The notes: generated by a model not told the origin, from the letters alone. Positions 16,293 to 25,652 are shown, numbered from the stretch's first letter. The stretch: 64,000 nucleotides of DNA from JAJDUF01 sp965238265 (GCA_965238265.1 OZ250185.1:3596001-3660000), one strand, 5' to 3'. A program made the numbers and translations.

Positions 16293-16347
16293 TGCTCCGC
16301 CCCTACTTCCCCAAGCACATCATGTCCAGACACCAGGTAGGGACGCC

Positions 16348-17211
16348 ATGAACCGGCCGCGGGTTGGGCATATCCAGTACCTCAATTGCCTGCCGCTGTA
16401 CCATGGGCTGGTGCGGCACGACGCGCTGCTCGACATCGAGCTGCACAAGGGCACGCCGACCGAGCTGAACCGCCTGCTCATCGCCGGGCAGCTCGACGTC
16501 TCGCCGATCTCCTCCATCGAGTATCTGCGGCACGCCGACGATCTGCTGCTCATGCCGGACCTCACAGTCAGCTCCGACGGCGCAGTAAAGAGCATCGTCC
16601 TCGTCAGCAAAGTGCCGGCCGCCGTGCTGGACGGGCGGACCGTGGCGTTGGCCAACACATCCGCCACGTCCCAAGTGCTCACCCAAATCCTGCTCGCGAA
16701 CCGCTATGCGGCCCATCCGGCCTACTTTGCCTGTCCCCCCGACCTCGGCCGGATGCTGGATGAAGCGGACGCCGCCCTGCTGATCGGAGACCCGGCGTTG
16801 CGGGTACACATGCAACCGCCGGCCGGCCTCCACGTCTACGATCTGGGGACGGAGTGGAAAGCGCTGACCGGGCATCCGATGGTCTACGCCGTCTGGGCGG
16901 TACGCCGGCCTTTCGCCGCCGTGGCCCCGCCGCTCGTCAACGTCGTCTACCACGCCTTCCAGCAGTCGTTGGCCTATAGCCTCACCAACGTCGAGGCGAT
17001 TGCTGCCGACGCGGCGCGATGGGAGCCTTTTCCGGCGGCGGCGCTGGCGGCATACTTCCGCACCTTACGGTTTACGTTCGACCGCGCCTATCGTGACGGG
17101 CTGCACGCCTATGCGCGGCACGCGCAGGCGCTGGGGGCGCTCGATGCAGTGCCAACACCGGAGTTTGCGGCGGTGTCCGAGCCGCCCACTCGCCGGCATG
17201 AGGCAGGATGA
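16348..17211 (+). CDS. mqnA: Chorismate dehydratase MqnA
   Basis: 287 residues of the periplasmic-binding-protein-like MqnA family: RVGHIQYLNCLPLYHGL at the N-terminus, GTPTELNRLLIAGQLDVSPI, SSIEYLRHADDLLLMPDLTV, and SVLL/ALLIGDPAL motifs. MqnA removes water from chorismate to give 3-enolpyruvylbenzoate, the substrate of MqnE. The stop overlaps the next start by ATGA, so the two are translationally coupled. Confidence 0.9.
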   Translation: MNRPRVGHIQYLNCLPLYHGLVRHDALLDIELHKGTPTELNRLLIAGQLDVSPISSIEYLRHADDLLLMPDLTVSSDGAVKSIVLVSKVPAAVLDGRTVALANTSATSQVLTQILLANRYAAHPAYFACPPDLGRMLDEADAALLIGDPALRVHMQPPAGLHVYDLGTEWKALTGHPMVYAVWAVRRPFAAVAPPLVNVVYHAFQQSLAYSLTNVEAIAADAARWEPFPAAALAAYFRTLRFTFDRAYRDGLHAYARHAQALGALDAVPTPEFAAVSEPPTRRHEAG

Positions 17212-18233
17212 TGGGCGCCGGACAGCAGGCCAGCACACAGGAATTGCTGGACCGCACCGTGGCCGGCACGCGGTTGAGCGCTGCGGCCGCGGCGGCGCTG
17301 CTGGCGGACGGTGACGCGCTGCTCGCGTTGGGACGAGCAGCCGCGGCGGTGCGGCAGTCGCGGGTGCCCACACAGCAGGTCACGTTTGCTCTGGGACATA
17401 CCCTGGCCGCGACCACCCCCGGAAGCGAGGCCGACCTGACCGCAGCACTCGCGGCCGCAGTCGCCGCCGGGTGCTGCGAGGTCACGTTCCGCGCCGCGTC
17501 GCTCACTACCTTGACCCCCGTTGTGGCGGCAGCCCATGCTCACACCCCGCACCTGCGCTACGGCTTGGCGGTGGACGGTGCAGCGTGGGCGGCAGGAGGC
17601 GTGAGTATGGAAGAGGCACTGTCGGCGCTGCGTGACGCCGGCCTGAGTTTTCTCGTGCGGGACAGCGGCAGCCAGCCAGCAGTAGGGGCGCAGCTCGCTG
17701 CACCCAGGCCGGGTTGGCTCGACGTGGTGGCCGTGGCGCATCACCTTGGGCTAGATGCAGCCCCCGCTATCGTCGTGGGCGCCGACGAGACGGTGGCCGA
17801 GCGGATGGCGCAGTTGGTGCAAGTACGCGATTGGCTAGACCGCAGCCCTCCTCAGCGCGGTGCGGCTGCGGCCCGCCGGTCGTGTGTCGTTACCGCGGCG
17901 CCGGGAGCCGGGGGCCGGGCGGTGTCACCATTCGACTACCTCCAGACGCTCGCCGTGCTACGCCTCTTCCTCGACACGACGACCCACATCAGCGCCGCTT
18001 GGGGTCACGTAGGGACCGAAGTAGCGCAGCTCAGTCTGTCCTTCGGGGCCGACGACCTCGGGACCGTTCAGCCACCGGCGCTTACCGAATACACGTCCGG
18101 CACAGGCAACGTGGGCTTGGCCGGCCAGTGGCTACCGCGGTTGTCCCGCGATGAGCTAGTGCGGCTCATCCGTGCTGCCGGCTGGACGCCAGCGCAGCGC
18201 GACACGACCTACCGCCTACTGGAGACCTTTTGA
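17208..18233 (+). CDS. MqnE-like protein without the iron-sulfur cysteines
   Basis: 341 residues related to MqnE over the whole length. The N-terminus matches (LDRTVAGTRLSAAAAAALLA with LGDIERKVYAGERLSAEDGL) and the C-terminus is closer still (EVAQLSLSFGADDLGTVQPP, TPAQRDTTYRLLETF). Where MqnE has NICKAYCHFCSF this protein has ALGHTLAATTP: all three cluster cysteines are gone, and the substrate motifs LPGGGAEIF and HNEHN are also missing. It cannot be a radical SAM enzyme of the normal kind. It is coupled to mqnA by ATGA overlap, so it is expressed with the pathway. It may be a structural partner or regulator, or be on the way to loss; mqnC itself is not in the window. Confidence 0.75.
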   Translation: MMGAGQQASTQELLDRTVAGTRLSAAAAAALLADGDALLALGRAAAAVRQSRVPTQQVTFALGHTLAATTPGSEADLTAALAAAVAAGCCEVTFRAASLTTLTPVVAAAHAHTPHLRYGLAVDGAAWAAGGVSMEEALSALRDAGLSFLVRDSGSQPAVGAQLAAPRPGWLDVVAVAHHLGLDAAPAIVVGADETVAERMAQLVQVRDWLDRSPPQRGAAAARRSCVVTAAPGAGGRAVSPFDYLQTLAVLRLFLDTTTHISAAWGHVGTEVAQLSLSFGADDLGTVQPPALTEYTSGTGNVGLAGQWLPRLSRDELVRLIRAAGWTPAQRDTTYRLLETF

Positions 18234-18255
18234 GTTTGGGAGCTAGTGGCGGGTT

Positions 18256-18296
18256 GAACCTACCCCCCGGCCCCTGCCCTAAAGGGAGTCATACCG
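18256..18296. repeat. Intergenic CCTACCCCCCGGCCCC repeat (family R1, shortened)
   Basis: A partial copy of the family whose best forms are at 43017-43060 and 55986-56033. It separates the mqnE-like gene from the deaminase gene inside the operon. Confidence 0.5.
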
Positions 18297-18360
18297 CTTT
18301 CCTGGCGGGTATGCATCCCCACACGAAAACCTACCCCTGTCAGCCCACCCGCCGCCGCTC

Positions 18361-19641
18361 TTGCTCACGGCCGATTGGGTGCTGCCCATCACTGCGCCAC
18401 CGATCCGAGATGGCGCCGTCCTGGTCGTCGGCGAGCGAATCCGGGCGGTAGGACCACGGCGGTCCGTCGAGGCACCGCACAACACCGCGCACCGGCACTA
18501 CGACGGCGCCGCCATTCTGCCCGGCCTCGTCAATCTGCATACGCACCTGGAATACACCAACCTCGGCCCCCTACCGGAACGGCAGCCCTTCTGGGAATGG
18601 ATGCCGGCCCTCATTCGGCGCAGTCAACAGGCGCCAGCGGACTTCTGGCCGGCGTCGGCCAGCGCCGGAGCACGGCAGCTGGTCGCGGCCGGGACAACCT
18701 GCGTTGGTGACATCGTGACGTTCGGGCCGGGGCTGACGGCCGCCCAGACGCACAACCTCGCCGGGATCAGCTTCATCGAGGCCGTGGGGCTGCGCGCGCG
18801 CGCGCGCCTGAGCGAGCAGCTGACCGCCCTGTCGGCGCGCCTGGAGCGGAGCGTGCGGCTCATGCGCGGGTCGCGGCGACTGCGCGTCGGCCTCGGTCCG
18901 CACACCATCTACACGCTGTCCACGGCGGCGCTCGAACGGCTGGCCGCCCTCGCGCAGGCCCGCAACCTACCGCTCACGATCCACCTGGCCGAAACCGCCG
19001 CCGAGGTGGAGCTTGCCCACTCCGGGCAGGGGCTGCTTGCCGAGCGCCTGACAACGATGGGCGGACACGACCTCATTGAGACGGGGGGCTGCGGCGCCGG
19101 GCCGGCGCTGCTCGCCGCCCGCTGCGGCCTATTCGAGGGGCGGCCGGTCGTCGTTGCCCATGGGGTCCACCTTGACGACGAGGAGATCGCGCTCTTGGCG
19201 GCGCGCGACGTGGCCGTAGCGTTGTGCCCCCGGAGCAATGCAGGGCTGCATTGCGGCGCGGCGCCGATTCAGAGGCTCGTCGAGCACGGCATCCGGCTGG
19301 GATTGGGAACGGACAGCCTGGCGAGCAACGAAAGCCTGGACCTGTTTGCCGAGGCCGCGGCGGCCTACGCCCTGTGGCAGCGGCAAGCCGGCGGGGCCTT
19401 CAATCCGCGCGCGGCGGCGCGCCGCATCCTCCGCTGGCTGACTATCGAGGGCGCGCAGGCGCTCGGCCTTGAGCGGGAGCTTGGCAGCGTCACCGTCGGC
19501 AAATATGCGGACCTCGCGGTCGTAGCCCTGCCGCGCCCCAGTGATACCAACCTCGCGGAGCAGCTTTGCACCAGCGTCCGCGCCACCGCTGTACGGTGTA
19601 CAGTTGTGGCGGGGTCTACAGTCCACAGCGGGCCCCCCTAA
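18361..19641 (+). CDS. Amidohydrolase, probable aminodeoxyfutalosine deaminase (MqnX-like)
   Basis: 426 residues of the metal-dependent amidohydrolase superfamily. Metal ligands: HTHLEYTN (HxH), IHLAETAAE, VVAHGVHLDDEEI and GLGTDSLASNESLD. PGLVNLHTHLEYTNLG and the FWEWMP block are typical of the MqnX branch that deaminates 6-amino-6-deoxyfutalosine. The location behind mqnE and mqnA supports this. The start is a TTG at 18361, where homology begins; no ATG is available. A repeat lies between it and the previous gene. Confidence 0.8.
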   Translation: MLTADWVLPITAPPIRDGAVLVVGERIRAVGPRRSVEAPHNTAHRHYDGAAILPGLVNLHTHLEYTNLGPLPERQPFWEWMPALIRRSQQAPADFWPASASAGARQLVAAGTTCVGDIVTFGPGLTAAQTHNLAGISFIEAVGLRARARLSEQLTALSARLERSVRLMRGSRRLRVGLGPHTIYTLSTAALERLAALAQARNLPLTIHLAETAAEVELAHSGQGLLAERLTTMGGHDLIETGGCGAGPALLAARCGLFEGRPVVVAHGVHLDDEEIALLAARDVAVALCPRSNAGLHCGAAPIQRLVEHGIRLGLGTDSLASNESLDLFAEAAAAYALWQRQAGGAFNPRAAARRILRWLTIEGAQALGLERELGSVTVGKYADLAVVALPRPSDTNLAEQLCTSVRATAVRCTVVAGSTVHSGPP

Positions 19642-19682
19642 CCGCCGCCGGCACAACGATGAGTATTGCTCCAGGGGGGAGC

Positions 19683-19910
19683 ATGGCAGAGCAGCCGACC
19701 GACAACGAGCGTGAGCGCGATACGAGCAGCTACGTCGGCCTGGGGTTGTCGCTCGGGGCCGGACTCGGAGTGGCGTTCGGCGCCGTGACCGATAACATGG
19801 GCTTCTGGGTGGGAATGGGCGTCTCTATGGGCATCTCTATGGGCGCGGCCGTGGGGTTAGCGATTGGCGCCGGCTTGTCCCAGAAGGACAAGAACTCCAC
19901 CGAGAAGTAG
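19683..19910 (+). CDS. Small Gly-rich membrane protein
   Basis: 75 residues: hydrophilic N-terminus, then GxxxG-rich hydrophobic stretches (YVGLGLSLGAGLGVAFGAVT and GVSMGISMGAAVGLAIGAGL), an arrangement that forms tightly packed helix pairs. CAGGGGGGAG precedes ATG 19683. Similar small glycine-zipper proteins occur in many bacteria; function unknown. Confidence 0.55.
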   Translation: MAEQPTDNERERDTSSYVGLGLSLGAGLGVAFGAVTDNMGFWVGMGVSMGISMGAAVGLAIGAGLSQKDKNSTEK

Positions 19911-19954
19911 GGGAAGCTACGGCGGCGCGAGGTCACACGGCCGGAGGTGAGCCA

Positions 19955-21335
19955 ATGATCGAACACATCAAGTACCGCGGTAAGCTGATCCACGAATGTA
20001 GCCTACCCGGCGAAACTCGCGACGACGACGTGTTTCCCGCTCATCCGAACGGCATCCAGGTCAGCGCGAGGCGCTTCCTGCACGTGTGCGCCACGCGCAC
20101 CTATCGCGGCGGCGATGACGACCTGAGTATCGTCTATCAACTGCGTGACGGCGCCTATGACGGGCCGGTGCTGGCGGAAGGGATTCTGGCCAAGTCCGTC
20201 AACGACTGGGCCTTTCGACGATGGCAGCGCGTATGTACGGCAGCACGGGCATCCGGTGGCCTTCGGTGTGCCGCGCGGCGCCCTGATCCAGGGGCAGCCA
20301 GCGCCCAACGCCAACCGCTTCGTCGTCAAGTGGCGCGTCTGCGCCCGCGTCATTGACCCGGCCACCGGCTTCCTGGTGTCCTCGCGCTCGCACGCCGACC
20401 TGAGCGAACGTACCCAGGGCGTCGAGTGGGTACAGCTCCGCTTGAACGATGCCGAGGACGACATCGAGATTGTCCAGCCGGCGCAGCGGCTCCGGCAACG
20501 AGGTTACGAGGACGGCGACGCCTTTTGCAGCGCCGCCGTCCTCACAATGACAGGCCGGACCTGCACGGATGGTGCCAGGTGTGGTGCAGCTCCGGCCCGT
20601 CATATGAATCAGTCCTTCGTGCAGGCAGTCCCGTTCAACGCGGACGCCAGCGAGTGGGCCGACGTGAACCACTTCGACGGTGGACGGCTGGCCGCCCTGA
20701 AGTACCGCTATCACCCGCAACGCGGCGTCTATGAATGGGTCGAAATGGGGCCGCTGATTGATGAGCGATTGTCGGAAGCCAGCCTCGCCCACCATCAGGG
20801 GAGTTGGATCATAAGCGGTCGGCCGCAGGGCGGTGGCGCGATTGCCTGGTTCCGCACCGCGGACCCATTCGGCGCTGCGCCACGCGCGGCGCGCCCCACG
20901 TCGCCAGTGAACTCGTCACCGCTCACCGCCTACACCTACGCCGATGGCGTGCTCCGCTTGCTCACGGGCGACAGCACGATCTCCCCATATGGTCTCAACC
21001 GCAATCCGCTCTACCTGTGGGACATTGATCCCGATAACAGCTTTGTGGCATCGAACCGGCGAGCAGTGTTCGACATCGTTGCCGCCGGGCTGCCCATCCC
21101 GGTGGAAAGCCGCCCCACCTGCGATATGGCCAAGCTCCTGCCGCACACTGGGGGCAAGGAGCAGATCATCGTCTATCGGGTGCGGAGCGGCACGAACAAC
21201 GATCCCAGCCATCGGGGGGCCGTCATCACGCCGCCGGAGAAAGAGACAGCCGGCATCTACTACGCTGCGGTGCAGTATGCAGCGTCCTACCCCGGCGTCT
21301 GGCAGTTCGCGACTGACGGTTCGGCGGCAAGGTAG
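19955..21335 (+). pseudogene. Frameshifted first copy of a tandem BNR/sialidase-like pair
   Basis: Similar along its length to the intact protein at 21346-22701. The frame breaks near 20210: where copy 2 has TGGGACCCCTTC this copy has TGGGCCTTTC, a loss of two bases, so the protein continues in another frame from there. A second difference is a 63-base palindromic insertion at 20541-20603 that keeps the frame. The N-terminus (HPNGIQVSARRFLHV, GGDDDLSIVYQLRDG) and the rest remain well conserved, so the break is recent or a sequencing error. Start ATG 19955 with GGAGGTGA upstream. Confidence 0.7.
20541..20603. mobile_element. Palindromic element P1 inserted in reading frame
   Basis: 14-base arms (20553-20566 and 20584-20597, one mismatch) flank a 17-base loop GGATGGTGCCAGGTGTG. 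The paralogue 21346-22701 lacks it, which gives the ends of the insertion and a net gain of 57 bases (19 codons). Related copies: 28855-28907 and 31190-31236, with a looser one at 35304-35361. Confidence 0.7.
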
Positions 21336-21345
21336 GGTAGCAGCC

Positions 21346-22701
21346 ATGATCGAACGCATCGAACACCGCGGCAGTCTGGTTCACGAATGCTCGCAGCCCG
21401 GCGACACACGCGCCGAGGACGTCTACCCGGGACATCCGAACGGCATCCAGGTGAGCGCGCGGCGCTTTGTGCTGTTGTTCGCTACGCGCGGCTATCGCGG
21501 CGGCGATGACGCGCGCAGCATCATTTACCAAGTCCGCGACGGTGGCTTCGACGGCCCGGTTCTCAGCGAGGGCCGCCTGGTCCGAACGCTCAACGATTGG
21601 GACCCCTTCAACGACGGCAGCCGCTATGTCCGCCAGCAGAGCCACGTCGCCGGCTTCGGCGTGCCCAAGGGCGCGCTGATCCGCGGGCAGCCGGTGCCGC
21701 ACGCCAATCTCTTCGTCATCAAGTGGTACCGCACGATGCGTATCGTTGACCCGGCGACCGGGTTCCTGCGCTCCGGTAGAGAGCACGCCGAGCTAACCGC
21801 TCGCACCTTGGGGGTCGAGTGGGTACAGGTGCGGCTCGACGACGCCGATGACGACCTGGAGATCATCCAGCCGGTCCAGCAATTGCGCCAACGGGGGTAC
21901 GAGAAGGGCGCTGCCTTCTGTAGCGCCGCCGTGCGGTGGATGAATCAGAGCATGGTGCAGGCGGTTCCGTTCAACGCGGACGCCAGCGAATGGGCCGACG
22001 TCAACCACTTCGACCACCGGCGGCTGGCAGCCCTGAAGTACCGCTATCACCCGCAGCGCGGCGTCTACGAATGGGTCGAAACCGGATCGCTCGTCGGAGA
22101 TCACCTGTCGGAGGCGAGCCTGGCGCGGTACCGAGACGAGTGGGTCATCAGCGCGCGCAGCGGCGGCGAGGTGGCCTGGCTACGCACGGACGACCCCTTT
22201 GATGCACTGCCGCCGGTGCAGTACGCCGCCCCGGACAACAACGCGCCCCTCACCGCCTACACTTGCGCCGACGGCGTGCTGCGACTCCTGGGAGGGGATT
22301 GGCAGGCCTCGCCGCACGACAGTCCCCGCAACCCACTGTACCTCTGGGACATTGACCCGGAGAACGGCTTCGCTGCCACCAACCGGCGAGAGGTCTACAA
22401 CAGCGTCAAGGCCGGGCTACTGGTACCTCCGGACAGCCCCGCTACTGCCGGCAAGTCTCCTGGCTGGTGGTGGCGGCACGATATGGCCAAGCTCCTGCCG
22501 CACGCGGGAGGCTGCGTACAGCTCATTGCTCACCGGATCGTCCACCAGAGCACGAACGACCCCGGCCGCACCGGCCTGGTGGTCACGCCTGAGGAGAAGG
22601 ACGTTCACGGCCTGTACCACGCCGCCATCCACTACACCGAGCCGCATCCAAGCCCCTGGCAGCTCGCCACAGACGACGGAGCGGCGGAGACGCGGGTGTG
22701 A
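21346..22701 (+). CDS. BNR/sialidase-like hypothetical protein (intact tandem copy)
   Basis: 451 residues without signal peptide. Blocks such as YPGHPNGIQVSARRFVLLFA, RGGDDARSIIYQVRDGGFDG and GFGVPKGALIRGQ recall BNR-repeat beta-propeller hydrolases (Asp-box-like repeats), but the canonical S-x-D-x-G-x-T-W boxes are not clear, so the assignment is tentative. Later parts (YRYHPQRGVYEWVETG, NPLYLWDIDPENGF) are shared only with copy 1. ATG 21346 lies ten bases after the stop of copy 1, so the pair is co-transcribed. Confidence 0.55.
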   Translation: MIERIEHRGSLVHECSQPGDTRAEDVYPGHPNGIQVSARRFVLLFATRGYRGGDDARSIIYQVRDGGFDGPVLSEGRLVRTLNDWDPFNDGSRYVRQQSHVAGFGVPKGALIRGQPVPHANLFVIKWYRTMRIVDPATGFLRSGREHAELTARTLGVEWVQVRLDDADDDLEIIQPVQQLRQRGYEKGAAFCSAAVRWMNQSMVQAVPFNADASEWADVNHFDHRRLAALKYRYHPQRGVYEWVETGSLVGDHLSEASLARYRDEWVISARSGGEVAWLRTDDPFDALPPVQYAAPDNNAPLTAYTCADGVLRLLGGDWQASPHDSPRNPLYLWDIDPENGFAATNRREVYNSVKAGLLVPPDSPATAGKSPGWWWRHDMAKLLPHAGGCVQLIAHRIVHQSTNDPGRTGLVVTPEEKDVHGLYHAAIHYTEPHPSPWQLATDDGAAETRV

Positions 22702-22732
22702 GGCACGGGGAGTCTTGGCCCCATCCATCGTC

Positions 22733-22765
22733 ACTCCGGCGAAAGCCGGAGTCCAGGCCCCCCGC
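22733..22765. repeat. REP-like palindrome (family R3)
   Basis: CACTCCGGCGAAAGCCGGAGTCCAGG: short inverted repeat with the GTCA..TCCAG edges of the family at 9838-9921, placed in the gap after the tandem pair. Confidence 0.55.
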
Positions 22766-22846
22766 TGCGGCAGAGGGACGGCAGTTCCCTCCCCATGCCA
22801 CAACATACAAGGGCTAGGGTGGGGCCTGGACGGGGACGTGAGGCCG

Positions 22847-23242
22847 CTAGTCGCTAGCATCGTACTCCGGACAGACGGCGTGCCAGCGGCGCACCCGGTC
22901 CCGGTTAAGCTCCTCGTAGGAGTAGACGGGCCGCACCCAAAGGTTCTTCTCACAGCGCGCCATCGTGCTGCCGCGCTCATCAGTAAACGTGACCGCGTGC
23001 CAGCAGTCGGCGCAATGCTGTGGCTCTTGCTCGGATTCGGACGACGAGGCGGCAGCGCGCGACGAGTCATCCGTCTCACCGGCGAGCACGCGCTTGAGCA
23101 AGGAGCCAAGATTGGTCTCTTCGTCACCGAGACCACTGCTCGCGGTGACGAAGGCATCTGGCGGCGTTCGTGAGCGCGACCGTCTCCGAGCAGACCTACG
23201 CCGGGCCAATGCACTCCTCCCGCATAAATAAAGACGCGGCAA
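22847..23242 (-). CDS. Small Cys-rich, probably zinc-binding protein
   Basis: The C-terminal 55 residues hold four cysteines in a zinc-ribbon-like arrangement (QHCADCWHAVTF, MARCEKNLW, WHAVCPEYD). The N-terminal half is low-complexity (Arg-rich, then Ser/Glu-rich). The listed start is a TTG and weak; an internal GTG (VLAGETDD) is possible. Similar two-CxxC proteins occur next to phage and DNA-metabolism genes, but I do not recognise this one. Confidence 0.45.
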   Translation of the reverse strand: MPRLYLCGRSALARRRSARRRSRSRTPPDAFVTASSGLGDEETNLGSLLKRVLAGETDDSSRAAASSSESEQEPQHCADCWHAVTFTDERGSTMARCEKNLWVRPVYSYEELNRDRVRRWHAVCPEYDASD

Positions 23243-23336
23243 TCATACCGCTGTACGCGCTCGTCCGTCAACTCGCTGCCCGGTTAGGGCCTACGCCGTT
23301 GGCGCAGCTTGCAGCCGCCGGGGAGGCCGGTATTGC

Positions 23337-23382
23337 CCCTAACCCCCGGCCCCTTCCCTTCAGGGAGGGAGTTAGGGGTGGT
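23337..23382. repeat. Intergenic repeat, family R1
   Basis: CCTAACCCCCGGCCCCTTCC followed by CTTCAGGGAGGGAGTTAGGGG; inverted-repeat character with TTAGGGG closing the CCTAA start. It lies just before the 3' end of mnmE. Confidence 0.6.
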
Positions 23383-23406
23383 ATCGCGGCCCGCTCACGA
23401 CCAGCC

Positions 23407-24795
23407 TCATTTGCCGATGCAAAACGTGCTGAATATCTTGTCGAGCAAGTCCTCGGTGACCGTGTGTCCCGTGACCTCGCCGAGGGCATCGAGGGCGCCG
23501 CGCAGATCAATCGTGACCATATCCAAAGGATACGCTGAGTCGAGCGTCGCCTGCGTCGTAGCGAGGTGGTCGGCGGCCCGGCGCAGGGCCTCCACGTGTC
23601 GGATGTTCCCTAGCAGGAGGTCGGTGCCAGCGGCGCCGGTTGTCGGCACGACGAGCTGCGCCAGTGCAAAGCGCAATGCGGCGATACCCTCGCCGGTCAG
23701 CGCGGACACGGTGCAGACCGGCGCGGCAGAGAGCAGGGCCTGAGCGGCGGCATGCGGATACTGTGGCGGCAAGTCCGCCTTGTTCAGCACCACCACACCG
23801 GGGCGCTCGCCAATGGCGGCGGCAATGGCGGCGTCCTCCGGCGATGGGTCCGCAGCCCGGTCGAGTACCAGCAGCACGACGTCGGCGCGGCCGATCTCTG
23901 CATGGCTACGCTCTATCCCCAGCCGCTCCACGGCGTCGTCTGTCCGTTCCGCGATACCGGCCGTATCAACGAGCGTGACGGGTACACCATCCAGGTTCAT
24001 GGACTCCGTCAAGACATCACGGGTGGTGCCGGGAATCGGCGTCACGATGGCGCGGTCGGCTTCAAGCAGCGCATTGAGCAAGCTCGACTTGCCGGCGTTC
24101 GGGCGGCCCACCAGCACGGCCCGCGCTCCCTCGTGGACGAGCAGCCCCCGCGCGGCGCCAGCGAGGATCGCTTGGAGGCGGGCTGCGGCTGCGGTGAGGG
24201 CGTCCCGTAACGCCGCACGGGGGGGCAGCGGCACATCCTCCTCCGCAAAGTCGAGCACCGCCTCGATGCGCGCGAGCGGGTCGAAGAGCAGGGCACGCAC
24301 GGCCTCGACCTCGCCGGACAGCCGGCCGTCCACCTGACCGAGCGCCTGCTGCACCCCGGCCGGCGTGCGCGCGGTCACGAGGCTGGCGACCGCCTCTGCC
24401 TGAGCCAGGTCTATCCGGCCGTTGAGAAAGGCCCGGAGCGTGAATTCGCCGCGCTCGGCCGGTCGCGCCCCTAACCGCGTGAAGAGGGCAACGATGAGGC
24501 GCAGCGTCGCACTCCCGCCGTGGCCCTGCACTTCGACCATATCTTCACGGGTGTAGGTATGCGGCGCTGCCATGTGGACGGCTAAAACCTCGTCCAATCC
24601 CTGCCCGGTAGCGGGATCGGCGATCCAGCCGTGATAGAGCTGATGCGAGCGCCAGGCCGGACGGTGCTGTGAGCGGAAGACCTGCCGGAGGAGCGTGAAG
24701 GCCTCCGGCCCACTCAAGCGCACGATGCCAATAGCGCCATCGGCGGCCGGCGTCGCCGTAGCTACGATGGTGTCGGTGGTCGTCAAGGTACGCAT
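23407..24795 (-). CDS. mnmE: tRNA modification GTPase MnmE
   Basis: 462 residues. N-terminal folate-binding domain (DTIVATATPAADGAIGIVRL), helical domain, inserted G domain with GRPNAGKSSLLNALL (P loop), GTTRDVLTE (G2), DTAG and NKAD, and the invariant C-terminal C-I-G-K. With MnmG it adds the carboxymethylaminomethyl group to wobble uridine 34. Normal length; no mnmG nearby. ATG 24795. Confidence 0.95.
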   Translation of the reverse strand: MRTLTTTDTIVATATPAADGAIGIVRLSGPEAFTLLRQVFRSQHRPAWRSHQLYHGWIADPATGQGLDEVLAVHMAAPHTYTREDMVEVQGHGGSATLRLIVALFTRLGARPAERGEFTLRAFLNGRIDLAQAEAVASLVTARTPAGVQQALGQVDGRLSGEVEAVRALLFDPLARIEAVLDFAEEDVPLPPRAALRDALTAAAARLQAILAGAARGLLVHEGARAVLVGRPNAGKSSLLNALLEADRAIVTPIPGTTRDVLTESMNLDGVPVTLVDTAGIAERTDDAVERLGIERSHAEIGRADVVLLVLDRAADPSPEDAAIAAAIGERPGVVVLNKADLPPQYPHAAAQALLSAAPVCTVSALTGEGIAALRFALAQLVVPTTGAAGTDLLLGNIRHVEALRRAADHLATTQATLDSAYPLDMVTIDLRGALDALGEVTGHTVTEDLLDKIFSTFCIGK

Positions 24796-24887
24796 CGGTC
24801 AGCGCGTCCACACGTTGCTGGTAGGGGGAGGCGTGGCCGTCGCTACGGATTGTATACTGAGGCGACTCGCCGCCACACCATACTGCC

Positions 24888-25478
24888 ATGAACGACGACC
24901 GGCTCGCGCAGCAGCTCCGCTTTCTCCTGGAGCTAGACCGGCTCAAGAGCGTCTTCCGGCAGTCGCGGCTCATCCACACCGACCGGATGGAGAACAGTGC
25001 CGAGCACTCGTGGCACCTCGCGATGCTGGCGGTCGTGCTCGCCGAGTACGCTGCCGAGGACATAGACCTCGTTCGCGTCGTGAAGATGGTGCTCATCCAC
25101 GATATTGTCGAGATTGACGCGGGCGACACCTACATTTACGACGAGCGAGCCAGGCAGGAGCAGGCCCGGAAAGAGCAGCAGGCAGCGGAACGCATCTTCG
25201 GCTTGCTCCCCAAGCAGCAAGCGGCCGAGTTCCGAGCACTGTGGGAAGAGTTCGAGGCCAAGCAGACGCCCGAGGCGCGGTTTGCCGGCGCCATCGACCG
25301 CCTCCAGCCGCTCCTCCTGAACTATCATACTCAGGGCCAAATGTGGCGCCATCACGGCATCCGCAGCGAGCAAGTCGTCAAGGTCAACCAGGTCATCGCA
25401 GCGGGCGCCCCGAACCTCTGGGCCTACGCCAAGCAGCTTATTCGCGACGCAGTCGAGCGGGGCTATCTCGCGCCGTAG
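24888..25478 (+). CDS. HD-domain phosphohydrolase (YfbR/HDDC2-like 5'-deoxynucleotidase)
   Basis: 196 residues of the HD_3 family. RMENSAEHSWHLAMLAVVLA gives the first metal His, VVKMVLIHDIVEIDAGDTY the HD pair plus the catalytic acidic residues, and DRLQPLLLNY the last Asp. Relatives dephosphorylate deoxynucleoside monophosphates with low specificity. It diverges from mnmE with a 92-base shared upstream region. Confidence 0.85.
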   Translation: MNDDRLAQQLRFLLELDRLKSVFRQSRLIHTDRMENSAEHSWHLAMLAVVLAEYAAEDIDLVRVVKMVLIHDIVEIDAGDTYIYDERARQEQARKEQQAAERIFGLLPKQQAAEFRALWEEFEAKQTPEARFAGAIDRLQPLLLNYHTQGQMWRHHGIRSEQVVKVNQVIAAGAPNLWAYAKQLIRDAVERGYLAP

Positions 25479-25496
25479 AAGCGGTTAGCTATCAGC

Positions 25497-25550
25497 CGTC
25501 ATTGCGGCTCTCGCCGCAATCCAGGGCACCCACAAGGGACGCCCCTACAG
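25497..25550. repeat. REP-like unit (R3) joined to GGGCACCCACAAGGGACGCCCC unit (R5)
   Basis: GTCATTGCGGCTCTCGCCGCAATCCAG is followed at once by GGGCACCCACAAGGGACGCC. The second unit recurs in the opposite sense at 52691-52715 and, altered, at 51095-51120, each time near an R3 unit. The two modules therefore travel together. Confidence 0.6.
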
Positions 25551-25652
25551 GGTTGACGGGCCGGGTGGTAGCTGCTGTAGGGACAACCCTTGCCCACCGC
25601 CATGGGCACAGCCGCTGCTCGTGTACACTCCTTGAGAGGACAAGCTCCGATA

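Noticed and set aside
17208..18233. Annotation as MqnC (cyclic dehypoxanthinyl futalosine synthase)
   Set aside because: The radical-SAM cysteines essential for MqnC are absent, and the similarity is to MqnE ends only.
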